From assembly GCF_023630205.1 (NCBI RefSeq), contig NZ_JALPRR010000003.1, forward strand, positions 1,054,001-1,118,000: a stretch of 64,000 bases of DNA. The letters run 5' to 3'. This DNA comes from Pontibacter ruber. GTDB lineage: Bacteria > Bacteroidota > Bacteroidia > Cytophagales > Hymenobacteraceae. Shown in pieces: positions 34,735-43,027 of this stretch (the stretch's first letter is position 1; each line of letters starts with the position of its first letter). A model generated the notes under the pieces. The model was not told the origin of the DNA. It saw nothing but the letters and a program-made list of their open reading frames with translations, and did not search any database. The position numbers and the translations under genes were made by a program.

Positions 34735-35700
34735 CTACTTGATCAGTTGCTTTACCCAATGCTTCACTTTTCTGTATCGGGGCGACATGGTCTTCCACAT
34801 CACAAGACCCTGATAAGGCACACGATTCAGAATATACAAATCCCACCAAAGCTTTTTAGACAGCACCGTGAACTCTGTTTGCTTCTCTATTTCGTTGCTT
34901 TTGTCACGGGAAGGGCTATAAGCATACCTGATGCCTGCATAAATAGCCTTTCGGGCAATGAATTCATTTCTGTAGAAATCACCCTCCTGGTAGAGATCAA
35001 ACCAGGACTCCTTACAACTATCGATTCTACCCAAGCGTGCATTATGTGAAACACAGGTGTCTTTGTATACCGCCAGTACTTTAGGAGTGAATGCTATATT
35101 ATACTTGGTTGCAATTTTAGCCCAGGTATAATCGTCTTCTCCACCTATCATCCCTACCGGGAAACCGCCAACATTATCAAACACGCTCTTATTAATAACG
35201 ATAGCTGATGACCATGGAACGTGGTGTTTTAGCTTTACTTTAAAAAAATCGTCTACTATTCCTTCCTGTACTTCGTTCCCGTAAATCGTGGAAGTGACCG
35301 GGTTAATTGTGGAAGTGACCGGGTTAATTTTTTTATATGCAGCAGCATAGAGTCCGCAGAATGGGTATTTATCGATAAGGCGTTTCATCTCAGCCAGGAA
35401 GCCAGGCTCCCAATTATCATCTGCGTCCAGTAGAGCAATGTATTGGTGATTGGATTTCTTTATTCCGTGATTTCTGGCATCAGAGACACCACCATTTTTT
35501 TTAGAAAATACCTTCAGCCTAGGGTCGGTAATGCTGAGCGCTATTTGCAGGCTCTTGTCTGTAGAGCCATCGTCAACTACAATTAACTCAAAGTCGCGGT
35601 ATGTCTGGCTCAGAGCTGAATTTATGGTTTCAGCAACGTGTGCCTCTTTGTTATACAATGGAATCACTACGCTGAACATTGGCTTCTTTGAATTCATCAA
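34735..35700 (-). CDS. Family 2 glycosyltransferase with internal 7-residue duplication
   Basis: 321 residues: FSVVIPLYNKEAHVAETINS, VVDDGSTDKSLQIA, YIALLDADDNWEPGF (DXD), and GGEDDYTWAKIATKYNIAF near the catalytic base. Around residue 125-138 the heptapeptide INPVTST occurs twice in a row, encoded by a perfect 21-bp tandem duplication. The frame from 35700 overlaps the upstream kinase gene by 50 nt; a Met at 35679 directly before the GT2 core (MFSVVIP) would reduce this to 29 nt. Either way the genes overlap substantially, suggesting translational coupling. Confidence 0.87.
   Translation of the reverse strand: MMNSKKPMFSVVIPLYNKEAHVAETINSALSQTYRDFELIVVDDGSTDKSLQIALSITDPRLKVFSKKNGGVSDARNHGIKKSNHQYIALLDADDNWEPGFLAEMKRLIDKYPFCGLYAAAYKKINPVTSTINPVTSTIYGNEVQEGIVDDFFKVKLKHHVPWSSAIVINKSVFDNVGGFPVGMIGGEDDYTWAKIATKYNIAFTPKVLAVYKDTCVSHNARLGRIDSCKESWFDLYQEGDFYRNEFIARKAIYAGIRYAYSPSRDKSNEIEKQTEFTVLSKKLWWDLYILNRVPYQGLVMWKTMSPRYRKVKHWVKQLIK
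35288..35329 (-). repeat. Perfect 21-bp tandem duplication inside the GT2 gene
   Basis: GTGGAAGTGACCGGGTTAATT occupies 35288-35308 and is repeated exactly at 35309-35329. It is in frame, adding seven residues (INPVTST) to a surface-loop region of the glycosyltransferase. The perfection of the copies implies a recent event or an actively slipping locus. Confidence 0.95.
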
Positions 35701-36460
35701 TTATGTTTTTTAATACATAATTGTATTTTGCAATTACTTTTTCAGGGATCACTTCTAGGTTTGAGAGCTGTCCTATCTCTCCGGATATTCGGTTTATAGA
35801 GTAAGCCAGGCGTAAATGGTTGGACGTAGTTTGTAGCTCCTGGGCTAGTTTATCTAAATAGGGCTGTTCTTTTAGGATTGATTCTGTCCAGCTCTCTCTA
35901 TAGTAGATTGCCTGTCCGTAATTATGGTAATGAATGTAATCTGTGATAAAGCTCCCGTTGCAGGTGAACATGCTCCAATCTATTATTTTGATCTGATGAT
36001 CTACATGTACCATATTTCCCTGGTGCAGATCGCCATGAGCACTGGTTACAGGTAAATTAACGGATCTGAGTATATTTTCTGCTTTCTCCAGCAGCCCTGG
36101 TTTCAAACCAATGTTTTCTAAATTTCGAAGATATTTAAAATCGAAAGCATTGCTGGAGGGCTGCACAGGGTACCCTAGTGCCTCTTGCAGTTTTGATTCA
36201 ATAAACTGTTCTGCCAAAAGCGAGTTTTCGGCACAGATCGGCTCTCCTCTTTTCATGACCAAGTAAAAGAGCCTGTGTTTGATACGCAGAACCTGGCCAG
36301 ACCAGAACATTGAACCTAATGCGCCGTGATTACCCTGTAGCTCCGCAATTTTTGATGCTTTACCGTTAGGGGTAAAGATCTTAAAGGTCCACTTGCCAAA
36401 ATGGTAAATAAAAGACGGCTTGCTGTAGTGGTAACGACCAAGTTTTATTATCGAGCGCAT
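35651..36460 (-). CDS. Aminoglycoside-phosphotransferase-like kinase (protein-kinase fold)
   Basis: 269 residues. The C-lobe motifs of the APH/choline-kinase clan are intact: SAHGDLHQGNMV (Brenner-type loop, catalytic Asp144 and metal-binding Asn149) and IKIIDWSMF (Asp161, DFG-equivalent). The N-lobe is short, with WTFKIFTPNGKASK as a possible nucleotide-binding Lys region. Members phosphorylate small molecules such as sugars, choline or antibiotics. Within an exopolysaccharide operon a role in phosphorylating a sugar precursor or lipid is more plausible than resistance. It overlaps the flippase gene by one base (TAATG) and the next GT2 gene by up to 50 nt. Confidence 0.8.
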   Translation of the reverse strand: MRSIIKLGRYHYSKPSFIYHFGKWTFKIFTPNGKASKIAELQGNHGALGSMFWSGQVLRIKHRLFYLVMKRGEPICAENSLLAEQFIESKLQEALGYPVQPSSNAFDFKYLRNLENIGLKPGLLEKAENILRSVNLPVTSAHGDLHQGNMVHVDHQIKIIDWSMFTCNGSFITDYIHYHNYGQAIYYRESWTESILKEQPYLDKLAQELQTTSNHLRLAYSINRISGEIGQLSNLEVIPEKVIAKYNYVLKNIIDEFKEANVQRSDSIV

Positions 36461-37899
36461 TAGCCTTTATTTACCAGTTTATAGCCTTTCTTTATTTCTG
36501 ATATAAAAAATAGGGTGTAAGTAAGTATACCTGTAAAACCTGCAGCAATCAGGTTGTATAGCAACGGCATCTCTATATACGAAACGCTATAAATCATGCC
36601 CAACATTACAGCTGCAGCTAATAAAGGTTTTTTTAAGGCTAGTATCACATCCCCGTCAGTCACATTGATATACTTCTTCATGTAGTAATGAAAAGTAAGC
36701 CTGGAGGTAGTATAGTGTATGCAAACGGCATATGCTACACCAACCAAACCGAAGTATTTAGTTCCAAAATACATCAAGGGAAGCGCTACTAAAAAGGTGT
36801 TGGTTATATTCAGATAAAAACTTACTGAAGGCTTTCCAATACCCTTCAATACTTCTGCCGGGGTGCCTGATATCGCAAAAATCATAGATGCGACAGATAG
36901 CACACGCAGGGGAGCCGCCGCTTCTATCCAATTGCTGCCAAAAAGGTATTGTATAAGGTCCTCGGCTAAACCAATGAACAGGACCGACACCGGGAAGGTG
37001 ATGGTAGCAGAGAGTGTCATCACTCTTAGGTAATAGTATTTTATCTGCTCTCTATCGTCTTGAATTTTGCTGTAGACTGGGAAGAAAACCTTATTAAAAA
37101 TAGAGTACAGCTGCCCTCTTAGTGTTTCGGAAAGCGTGAATGCCAATGTGTAAATACCGAGTGTATGCGCACTCATCAGTTTTCCAACTATCAAGTAATC
37201 AATGTTATTCCTGAAAAAGAAAAGAATGTTGTTGATTTGTGTGTAGGTGCTGTAACCTGCCAGATTTGTTAAAGAACTACCCTGAAAAACAAATTTGGGT
37301 CGCCAGCCAACTTTTATCCAATAGGAGATAAAAATTATAAAGGAACCTAAGATGGACTTCAAAACCAGGCTCCATACACCAAATCCAAGTATGGCTAGTG
37401 CTATAGCTGTAATCGAACTTACTACGGTGCCTGCAATGGTGATCCGAACCAGGTTATTAAAATCCAATTTCTTGGTAAGAATAACCCTTGGTATAATAGT
37501 CAGAATGTTAAAGAACAGATAAATGCTTAGTGCATTTAATACAGGTACCAGCCTCGGCTCCTTATAGAACGCTGCTCCATAAGGAGAGATAAAGAAATAG
37601 AACAAGGAAATGAAGGCAGTTGCCAGTGCTAGTAAAAACCAGAAGGCACTGGAGTAACGGACTTCTGTTAGCTCATCTTCCTTTTTCTGGACCAGGGCAT
37701 TGAATAAACCCATATCCGAAACAACCTGTAGGAAGCCAATTATGATCATTGCCATTCCTACTATGCCGTATGCATCTGGTAACAGAAGCCTGGCCAGAAT
37801 CAGCTTTACAACAAAATCTGTGGAGCGGGTTGCGACGACACTGATCGTATTCCACTTTATTCCGGAATAGACACTCTTTTTTAACTGCGTTGTTGACAT
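36460..37899 (-). CDS. wzx: Wzx-type lipid-linked oligosaccharide flippase (MOP superfamily)
   Basis: 479 residues with 12-14 membrane segments. The N-terminal GIKWNTISVVATRSTDFVVK and LILARLLLPDAYGIVGMAM stretches are typical of the Polysacc_synt_3 branch (Wzx/TuaB/AmsL). Downstream helices include NNIDYLIVGKLMSAHTLGIY and a YAVCIHYTTSRLTFHYYM segment. It flips the undecaprenyl-diphosphate repeat unit across the inner membrane before Wzy polymerisation. It is followed directly by the kinase gene with a 1-nt overlap and preceded by the nucleotidyltransferase-kinase fusion with an 8-nt gap. Confidence 0.9.
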   Translation of the reverse strand: MSTTQLKKSVYSGIKWNTISVVATRSTDFVVKLILARLLLPDAYGIVGMAMIIIGFLQVVSDMGLFNALVQKKEDELTEVRYSSAFWFLLALATAFISLFYFFISPYGAAFYKEPRLVPVLNALSIYLFFNILTIIPRVILTKKLDFNNLVRITIAGTVVSSITAIALAILGFGVWSLVLKSILGSFIIFISYWIKVGWRPKFVFQGSSLTNLAGYSTYTQINNILFFFRNNIDYLIVGKLMSAHTLGIYTLAFTLSETLRGQLYSIFNKVFFPVYSKIQDDREQIKYYYLRVMTLSATITFPVSVLFIGLAEDLIQYLFGSNWIEAAAPLRVLSVASMIFAISGTPAEVLKGIGKPSVSFYLNITNTFLVALPLMYFGTKYFGLVGVAYAVCIHYTTSRLTFHYYMKKYINVTDGDVILALKKPLLAAAVMLGMIYSVSYIEMPLLYNLIAAGFTGILTYTLFFISEIKKGYKLVNKG

Positions 37900-37907
37900 A
37901 AGCAGGA

Positions 37908-39146
37908 TCAGTTGCAGGGTTCCGCTATGAGGAAATGCTTGTAAAGCTTTGGATGGTTGTATATTTCGGAGACAATCAGATCGGATGCTTCGCTTATGGA
38001 CATGCTGGATGTATCGATGCTTTTATACTTCCCATTCGAAACTTTATTGGCCACCGTTCTGAATTTCTCTGTATCTGCTATGCTTCGTTCCAGACTTGTT
38101 TCATGTGGTTTTCGCTTTACCAATACCTCCGGGGCAGCATGTAGAAAAAATACAAGGTCCGGATCAGGAAGTATGAACTTGTATAAAAGTTTAGGACCTG
38201 CATTTTTATCCTGATAAACAAAGCCCGGAAACCTGTCGATGAGTGTAATTGTATATTTCGACTTCCGAACTACAGGGGCTATCCGCAGCATGTACTCCAG
38301 GGGGAGTACAGCAAAAGTTTTAAAGAGATTGTATGCTTTCTTCAGTGGCCATGTGCTAAGATTATAGGTGTATATCTTTTTTACAGTTTCAGACGACCAA
38401 TTGCTTTCACCAGTTCCTAAATAAAGCCTGTTGTTTTTAATGTTTAGTTTTTTACCAACTGCTTCAACCAAAGTAGTTTTTCCTACGCCATCTGTTCCTA
38501 AAAAAAGCACACTCAGGCCGTAACCATACTTGAAAGTAGAAGTTGATCTGATCATTTTCTTACGCTCCTGAATAAAGTAGGGATTAAGTATTTGCTGGAG
38601 CTTAGCGGTGTTTAATGGAAACTCACGATCTAGCCATTCCTGTATTTGTTCTATTACCCCCAAGTGCTCACTGCCTATCTCGTGTAAGTACAAAGAAATA
38701 TATTTTTGCAAGTATGCCTTATGTTTTCCCTCCAGTTTGCCACGCTCTTTGTAGCCTAAATGTGCAGCATACAACATTACTGCATCAAATCCTTTTGGCC
38801 GGTAAATGCTAACCTCGTTTAAAACAGAGTCGGAGATCGTGTGGCTGGCACCCGAGTAGGTACAGCAAACAGCATCACTTTTTGCAAAGGTTAAGGAATA
38901 TTTTACATCCAGGTATTGCTCAGAGGAAGGGGAAATGTAGAAAAAGTGGTTTTTATGGAATGCTGGTTCTTTTCTTCGATACCACCCTAACTCAAAGATT
39001 TTTTTTTCAAATGCTTGCTTACCTGCAGGAGCTACAAAAAGATCAATATCATTCGAGCTAAAATCACTTTCAAAGTCGGTTAAAAGAAAATATTCTATAC
39101 AGCTGCTATTTAGATGATCAAACAACTGATGTAAGTAGTTACTCAT
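37908..39146 (-). CDS. Nucleotidyltransferase-like / thymidylate-kinase-like fusion protein
   Basis: 412 residues in two parts. Residues about 1-190 look like a minimal nucleotidyltransferase: SSNDIDLFV at 31-38 (two Asp like the GS-x-D-x-D site) and YLDVKYSL about 45 residues later. Residues about 205-400 are a P-loop kinase domain of the thymidylate kinase type: Walker A GTDGVGKTTL (217-226), IDRFPGFVYQD with a DR pair, and a lid-like RKPHETSLERS segment. A true dTMP kinase would be about 210 residues and stand alone, so this is a specialised enzyme. Similar kinase-like proteins occur in capsule loci but their substrate is not established. It lies 34 nt after the NusG-like gene. Confidence 0.77.
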   Translation of the reverse strand: MSNYLHQLFDHLNSSCIEYFLLTDFESDFSSNDIDLFVAPAGKQAFEKKIFELGWYRRKEPAFHKNHFFYISPSSEQYLDVKYSLTFAKSDAVCCTYSGASHTISDSVLNEVSIYRPKGFDAVMLYAAHLGYKERGKLEGKHKAYLQKYISLYLHEIGSEHLGVIEQIQEWLDREFPLNTAKLQQILNPYFIQERKKMIRSTSTFKYGYGLSVLFLGTDGVGKTTLVEAVGKKLNIKNNRLYLGTGESNWSSETVKKIYTYNLSTWPLKKAYNLFKTFAVLPLEYMLRIAPVVRKSKYTITLIDRFPGFVYQDKNAGPKLLYKFILPDPDLVFFLHAAPEVLVKRKPHETSLERSIADTEKFRTVANKVSNGKYKSIDTSSMSISEASDLIVSEIYNHPKLYKHFLIAEPCN

Positions 39147-39180
39147 ATCTTCTTAAAGTAATGTATAATAACCCGACAAC

Positions 39181-39681
39181 TTATTTTTTTACAGCTTTTA
39201 CTAAACTATCCTTGTCAAGCTCGGCATGTAAAATATAGCCCAGCGAGGGGAGTGCCACTTTTACGGAATTATTCTTTATGGCTATAATCGTACCTTCTCT
39301 GTCGATCAGTGTGCCTCTGTTAATTTTTACAGAATCATGGACGTTAAATTCTGCCTTCTCTACCTGCACATTTTGGTGCTCATTCAGAAATCTTTTGATG
39401 GTATCTATTTCCTCGTCTTTGATAACGGCAGGCCTTCCCAGCCAGTAAACCAGGTTTAATACACCATTGACTTTGCTTAACTCACCGAGTTGTTTCTCAG
39501 GAAGATGAACAAAGACGTAAGACGTAAATAGAGGCATCAATACCATCTTCTTTCTATCGCTCCACTGGCGTACTACTTTGTTCAGAGGGCAGTAACTCTC
39601 GATATTCTTCAGACTCAGCAATTCTGCTACTTTTTTCTCCCAACGAGGTTTCGTGTAAACTGCGTACCACTTTGCATTCAT
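39181..39681 (-). CDS. NusG-like transcription antiterminator (UpxY/RfaH type)
   Basis: 166 residues from the Met at 39681; an ATG 19 codons upstream exists, but the NGN domain begins right at NAKWYAVYTKPRWEKKVA, so the shorter form is preferred. Motifs are YCPLNKVVRQWSDRKK, LMPLFTSYVFVHLPE and, in the C-terminal KOW region, VHDSVKINRGTLIDREGTII. Specialised NusG paralogues of this sort are regulators of polysaccharide operons in Bacteroidota and help RNA polymerase traverse long operons. It is located third in the operon, after wza and wzc, rather than first, with a 198-nt leader-like gap upstream. It probably boosts the glycosyltransferase part of its own transcript. Confidence 0.87.
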   Translation of the reverse strand: MNAKWYAVYTKPRWEKKVAELLSLKNIESYCPLNKVVRQWSDRKKMVLMPLFTSYVFVHLPEKQLGELSKVNGVLNLVYWLGRPAVIKDEEIDTIKRFLNEHQNVQVEKAEFNVHDSVKINRGTLIDREGTIIAIKNNSVKVALPSLGYILHAELDKDSLVKAVKK

Positions 39682-39879
39682 AGTATTATAATCTAAAGTA
39701 AAAGCTCGATTGGCTAAGGCTTCGCCTACCTCAGTCACAAAGTAGTAACCGGGTGAAAAAGTGTGAAAGCATTCTGTTAAATCCGGTACAATGCAAAAGG
39801 CAACCTGTGAGGATCCTCATGCTTGTAGTAAGAGCGCAATGCTTTACAAACCTTATTTTTACAGCAAGCTTCTTATATT

Positions 39880-42207
39880 TTAAGCTTTGGTTTTTTTCAT
39901 TCTGGCCCTGTAGGTCTTATCGCTATACTTGTTTTCGTAACCATAGCCATAACCATAACCATACTGGCCTTTAACAAAACCACGAGGCTTAACACCATTA
40001 AATACAATGGCAACCTGATTCAATTTTTTCAGCTTGTTATCCTGCGCCATGCGCTGCACTATCTGCTTAGGTGTATAGGCATGGCGCATCACTAACAAGT
40101 TTATATCACAGAATTCCGAAAGGAAGTAACCGTCAGATACTAATTCCAGAGGAGGGGTGTCGAGTATAATATAATCGAAGCGTTCTTGAAGGTATTCAAA
40201 CAGCACTTCCAGTTTGCCGTTTGCTAAGACATCTGAATGGTCACCGATGTTAACTCCGGCAGGTATCACATACAGGTTCTCGAAATCTGTGTTCATGATA
40301 ATTTCTCCGGGCTGCGCTTCACCAAAGAGATACTCTGTAATGCCTTTCTGATCTAGCAAGTCAAAGAGTTCAGAAGCTCTTGGGTTTCTTAAGTCAAAAT
40401 CCAGCAGGGCAATTTTCTTGCCCGACGAAGCCAAGCTGAAAGACAGGTTAGTGCTTACATAACTCTTCCCTTCACCTGGTATACTGGAAGTTACCATGAT
40501 CTTTTTCTTGGTGAAAGTACGCCCATATAAACCCATTGTAGACCGTAGTTGCCTGAACTGCTCTACAACTGAAATTTCTGTAGGAGCCTTAAATAGTTTT
40601 TCTTTTTTCTGGTGCTTTATATTTGCCAGTTCTGCTACAATCGGAGCATTCGTATACTCTTCGATCTGTGATCTGAACAGTAGTTTATTGTTTAAAAACT
40701 CTTTACCGGTAACCAAAGCAATACCTGCACCGCACGCTACTAAAGCAGCGATAAGGTAGATATAAGTGGCATTCGGGCTAGTGGGATAAATAGAAGCCTC
40801 AGCCATATCAACCACTCTGAAGTCTCCTGCGCTTGGAGCGTAAGAAAGTACGGTTTCTTCTCTTTTCTGAAGCAGGAATCGATACGCTTCGTTTTTGATG
40901 AGTTGCTGGCGACTGATATCCAACAGTTCTTTTTCCTTCTGCGGGATCGTCTGCAAGGCAGTGTTATACATGTTGTTTGTAGAGGCCATGTTGGCCTTGC
41001 TTGCCTCCAGGTTCACGCGTTGGTGACGAATGTTTTCCAGTATACTTGGTCTTATTTTTTCAATCTCATCAGCCAGGGTAATTAGCAGCGGATTGTTTTC
41101 TGCAGTAGTAACTCTAAGTTTTTGGTACTGGATCTCAGAATCATACAGTTTCTGCAAAAGCTGCGACAGAACCGGATCATTAACTCCCAGGGTGGAAGGA
41201 ACGATGCCTGCTGATTTATCTTTCGAAATAACGTATTTTTCGACATTGTTGAGAACGGCAAGTTGCGTATTGATCTCAGCAATTTTACGGTCATTGTCCC
41301 CAACATTCTGTAAGAATAGCCTTCCTTGTTCACTTAAATCAACAGCTCCTTTCCTTGATTTGAACTTTACCACCTGGCTTTCCAGATCTTCTAACTCTTT
41401 CTCTACAAGTTGTATGCGGTCCTCCACAAACTTAAGGGTATTGGCAGCCAGGTCGTTTCGTTCATCAATGGCTAACTGGTTATAGGCGTAGATCAGGGTA
41501 TTCAATATGTCTTCGCCGCGTTTCGGGTTAGGATCCTGAATGCCAAGCGTGATTACAGTAGATAGCTTGCTCGAAGTTTCGATGAATACCTGGGCAAGGA
41601 GGCTGTTTGTTGCCTTCCTTGGTTGCATGATGTTAAAGTAAAGCGCACCCTGGGGGCTCTCTTTTTTGTTTTTGTTCCTGGTAAAAAGTATTTCACCATA
41701 AGGTGTCTGCACCCATTCATTCAGAGGATACGCTTTGTTTTCTATATGTACTTTGTTATCTACTTCAGAGAAAGTAAAGTATATATTATAGTACTCCTGT
41801 GCACTCTCAGGATTTTTAAGTTCTATTTGTAAGGGAGAAGAAGTGTACGCCGGAATGGTTTTATACTTTCCTTCGTCATAAATAGGAGCATACAGTTTTA
41901 AATTCGTTACAACCTTGTTCATCAGGTTGTAGGATTTTAACACGTTTATCTCGTTCTCAACGATCTTATTAGAAGTAAAAGCATCAATAGACTCTGTCAT
42001 TCTGGAGTCGTCAACGCCTTTTCGCTCATCCTTCATGATCAAGGATGCAGAAACATAATAAGTAGGTATGGCAAAATAATTTACGTAGACCCAAGCTCCA
42101 GTTAAGGCAACAGATACTAAAAAGATGTATAAAGGCCAGAATGGAATATATTTGTGGATCAATGCAGAAATCAGAGTATCTTCTGTGCTTGATGTCTTTT
42201 TGTCCAT
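39880..42207 (-). CDS. wzc: Wzc-type polysaccharide co-polymerase and tyrosine autokinase
   Basis: 775 residues. The N-terminal Wzz domain has a membrane helix at about 20-45. A long coiled-coil periplasmic region (about 240-440) precedes the second membrane helix near 480-500. The cytoplasmic BY-kinase has Walker A SSIPGEGKSYVSTN (about 573-586), Walker A' IALLDFDLRNPR and Walker B FDYIILDTPPLELVSD (about 680). The C-terminus is a tyrosine cluster (QYGYGYGYGYENKYSD), the autophosphorylation substrate in this family. It controls chain length and couples polymerisation to export through the neighbouring Wza. It begins 16 nt after the wza stop codon. Confidence 0.93.
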   Translation of the reverse strand: MDKKTSSTEDTLISALIHKYIPFWPLYIFLVSVALTGAWVYVNYFAIPTYYVSASLIMKDERKGVDDSRMTESIDAFTSNKIVENEINVLKSYNLMNKVVTNLKLYAPIYDEGKYKTIPAYTSSPLQIELKNPESAQEYYNIYFTFSEVDNKVHIENKAYPLNEWVQTPYGEILFTRNKNKKESPQGALYFNIMQPRKATNSLLAQVFIETSSKLSTVITLGIQDPNPKRGEDILNTLIYAYNQLAIDERNDLAANTLKFVEDRIQLVEKELEDLESQVVKFKSRKGAVDLSEQGRLFLQNVGDNDRKIAEINTQLAVLNNVEKYVISKDKSAGIVPSTLGVNDPVLSQLLQKLYDSEIQYQKLRVTTAENNPLLITLADEIEKIRPSILENIRHQRVNLEASKANMASTNNMYNTALQTIPQKEKELLDISRQQLIKNEAYRFLLQKREETVLSYAPSAGDFRVVDMAEASIYPTSPNATYIYLIAALVACGAGIALVTGKEFLNNKLLFRSQIEEYTNAPIVAELANIKHQKKEKLFKAPTEISVVEQFRQLRSTMGLYGRTFTKKKIMVTSSIPGEGKSYVSTNLSFSLASSGKKIALLDFDLRNPRASELFDLLDQKGITEYLFGEAQPGEIIMNTDFENLYVIPAGVNIGDHSDVLANGKLEVLFEYLQERFDYIILDTPPLELVSDGYFLSEFCDINLLVMRHAYTPKQIVQRMAQDNKLKKLNQVAIVFNGVKPRGFVKGQYGYGYGYGYENKYSDKTYRARMKKTKA
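39939..39962 (-). repeat. Hexanucleotide repeat encoding the Wzc Tyr-Gly tail
   Basis: Four consecutive hexamers (AACCAT, AGCCAT, AACCAT, AACCAT on the plus strand) encode alternating Tyr and Gly in the autokinase tail. Copy-number change by slippage would add or remove phosphorylatable tyrosines without a frameshift. Confidence 0.85.
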
Positions 42208-42223
42208 ATGCTTACGGAAAATA

Positions 42224-43027
42224 TTATCTGGTTAAACGATCAATCGCAATCACTATCACTGATACGCCACTGAATACCACAGGCAGCCACAACTTTGCAG
42301 GACTCACGCTTTGAATCTTTGAATTATTGGGCTCAACGTAAATAATGTCGTTTGATTTCAGGTAGTAATAAGGCGAGGTAAAGATCTCATCCGTTGTCAG
42401 GTTGATGCGGTTCAGTTTTTTTTTCCCGTTTTCTTCCCTTATCAAAAGTATGTTTTCACGGTTAGCAAAAATGGTTAGGTCGCCAGCCAGACCAAGTGCT
42501 TCCAACAGTGTTATTTTTTCGTTTGGGATTGTAAATACAGATGGGCGGGCAACTTCGCCAAGTACCGAAACTTTATAGTTCAGATAGCGGATATCTATAG
42601 TAGGATCCAGGAGTAGCTTTCTGTTTATCAATTCATCGCGCATGCCCTCTCTGAGTGCCTTTTTGGTTAGCCCGGCTGCTTTAACTTTGCCTAAGTAAGG
42701 AAATTGTATATAACCGTCCTGATCAACAAGGTAGCCTACAGCCTGTGTGTTGACAGTTGCAGAGGACGAACCACGTGGGCCGCTTGAATTTAAAGCATTG
42801 AATATTTCGGTAGCCTGGGGGTTTAGGCTGCTAACGGAAATACTTAACAAGTCGTTTGTCTGAATGACAGGTTCTAAATTCTGTAGTCTTTCCTGATACT
42901 CAGTGCTTTTTAAATTGTTAAAGTACGTTACGTTTTTATTCGTTGTGCAGGAGGTCTGAAGAGTTAAAGTAAGTATAACTGCAATTACAATGTACTTATA
43001 TGGTTTTGTAATATTAGTATGCGACAT
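42224..43027 (-). CDS. wza: Wza-type outer-membrane polysaccharide export lipoprotein
   Basis: 267 residues. A signal sequence ending LTLQTSC gives a lipidated Cys27. The Poly_export domain covers about 50-150 (NDLLSISVSSLNPQATEIF; VGYLVDQDGYIQFPYLGKV), and SLBB-type domains follow (VSVLGEVARPSVFTIP; TLLEALGLAGDLTIFANREN). A C-terminal hydrophobic stretch (LPVVFSGVSVIVIAID) could be a membrane helix, as in Bacteroidota homologues that lack the amphipathic barrel of E. coli Wza. It forms the outer-membrane exit channel for the Wzx/Wzy polymer. It is the first gene of the minus-strand operon, so the main promoter lies to its right. Confidence 0.92.
   Translation of the reverse strand: MSHTNITKPYKYIVIAVILTLTLQTSCTTNKNVTYFNNLKSTEYQERLQNLEPVIQTNDLLSISVSSLNPQATEIFNALNSSGPRGSSSATVNTQAVGYLVDQDGYIQFPYLGKVKAAGLTKKALREGMRDELINRKLLLDPTIDIRYLNYKVSVLGEVARPSVFTIPNEKITLLEALGLAGDLTIFANRENILLIREENGKKKLNRINLTTDEIFTSPYYYLKSNDIIYVEPNNSKIQSVSPAKLWLPVVFSGVSVIVIAIDRLTR

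Noticed and set aside
39780..39850. Palindrome around TGAGGATCCTCA in the gap before the NusG-like gene as a terminator
   Set aside because: The stem has only six base pairs with no loop and no U-tract; transcription must continue to the downstream operon.
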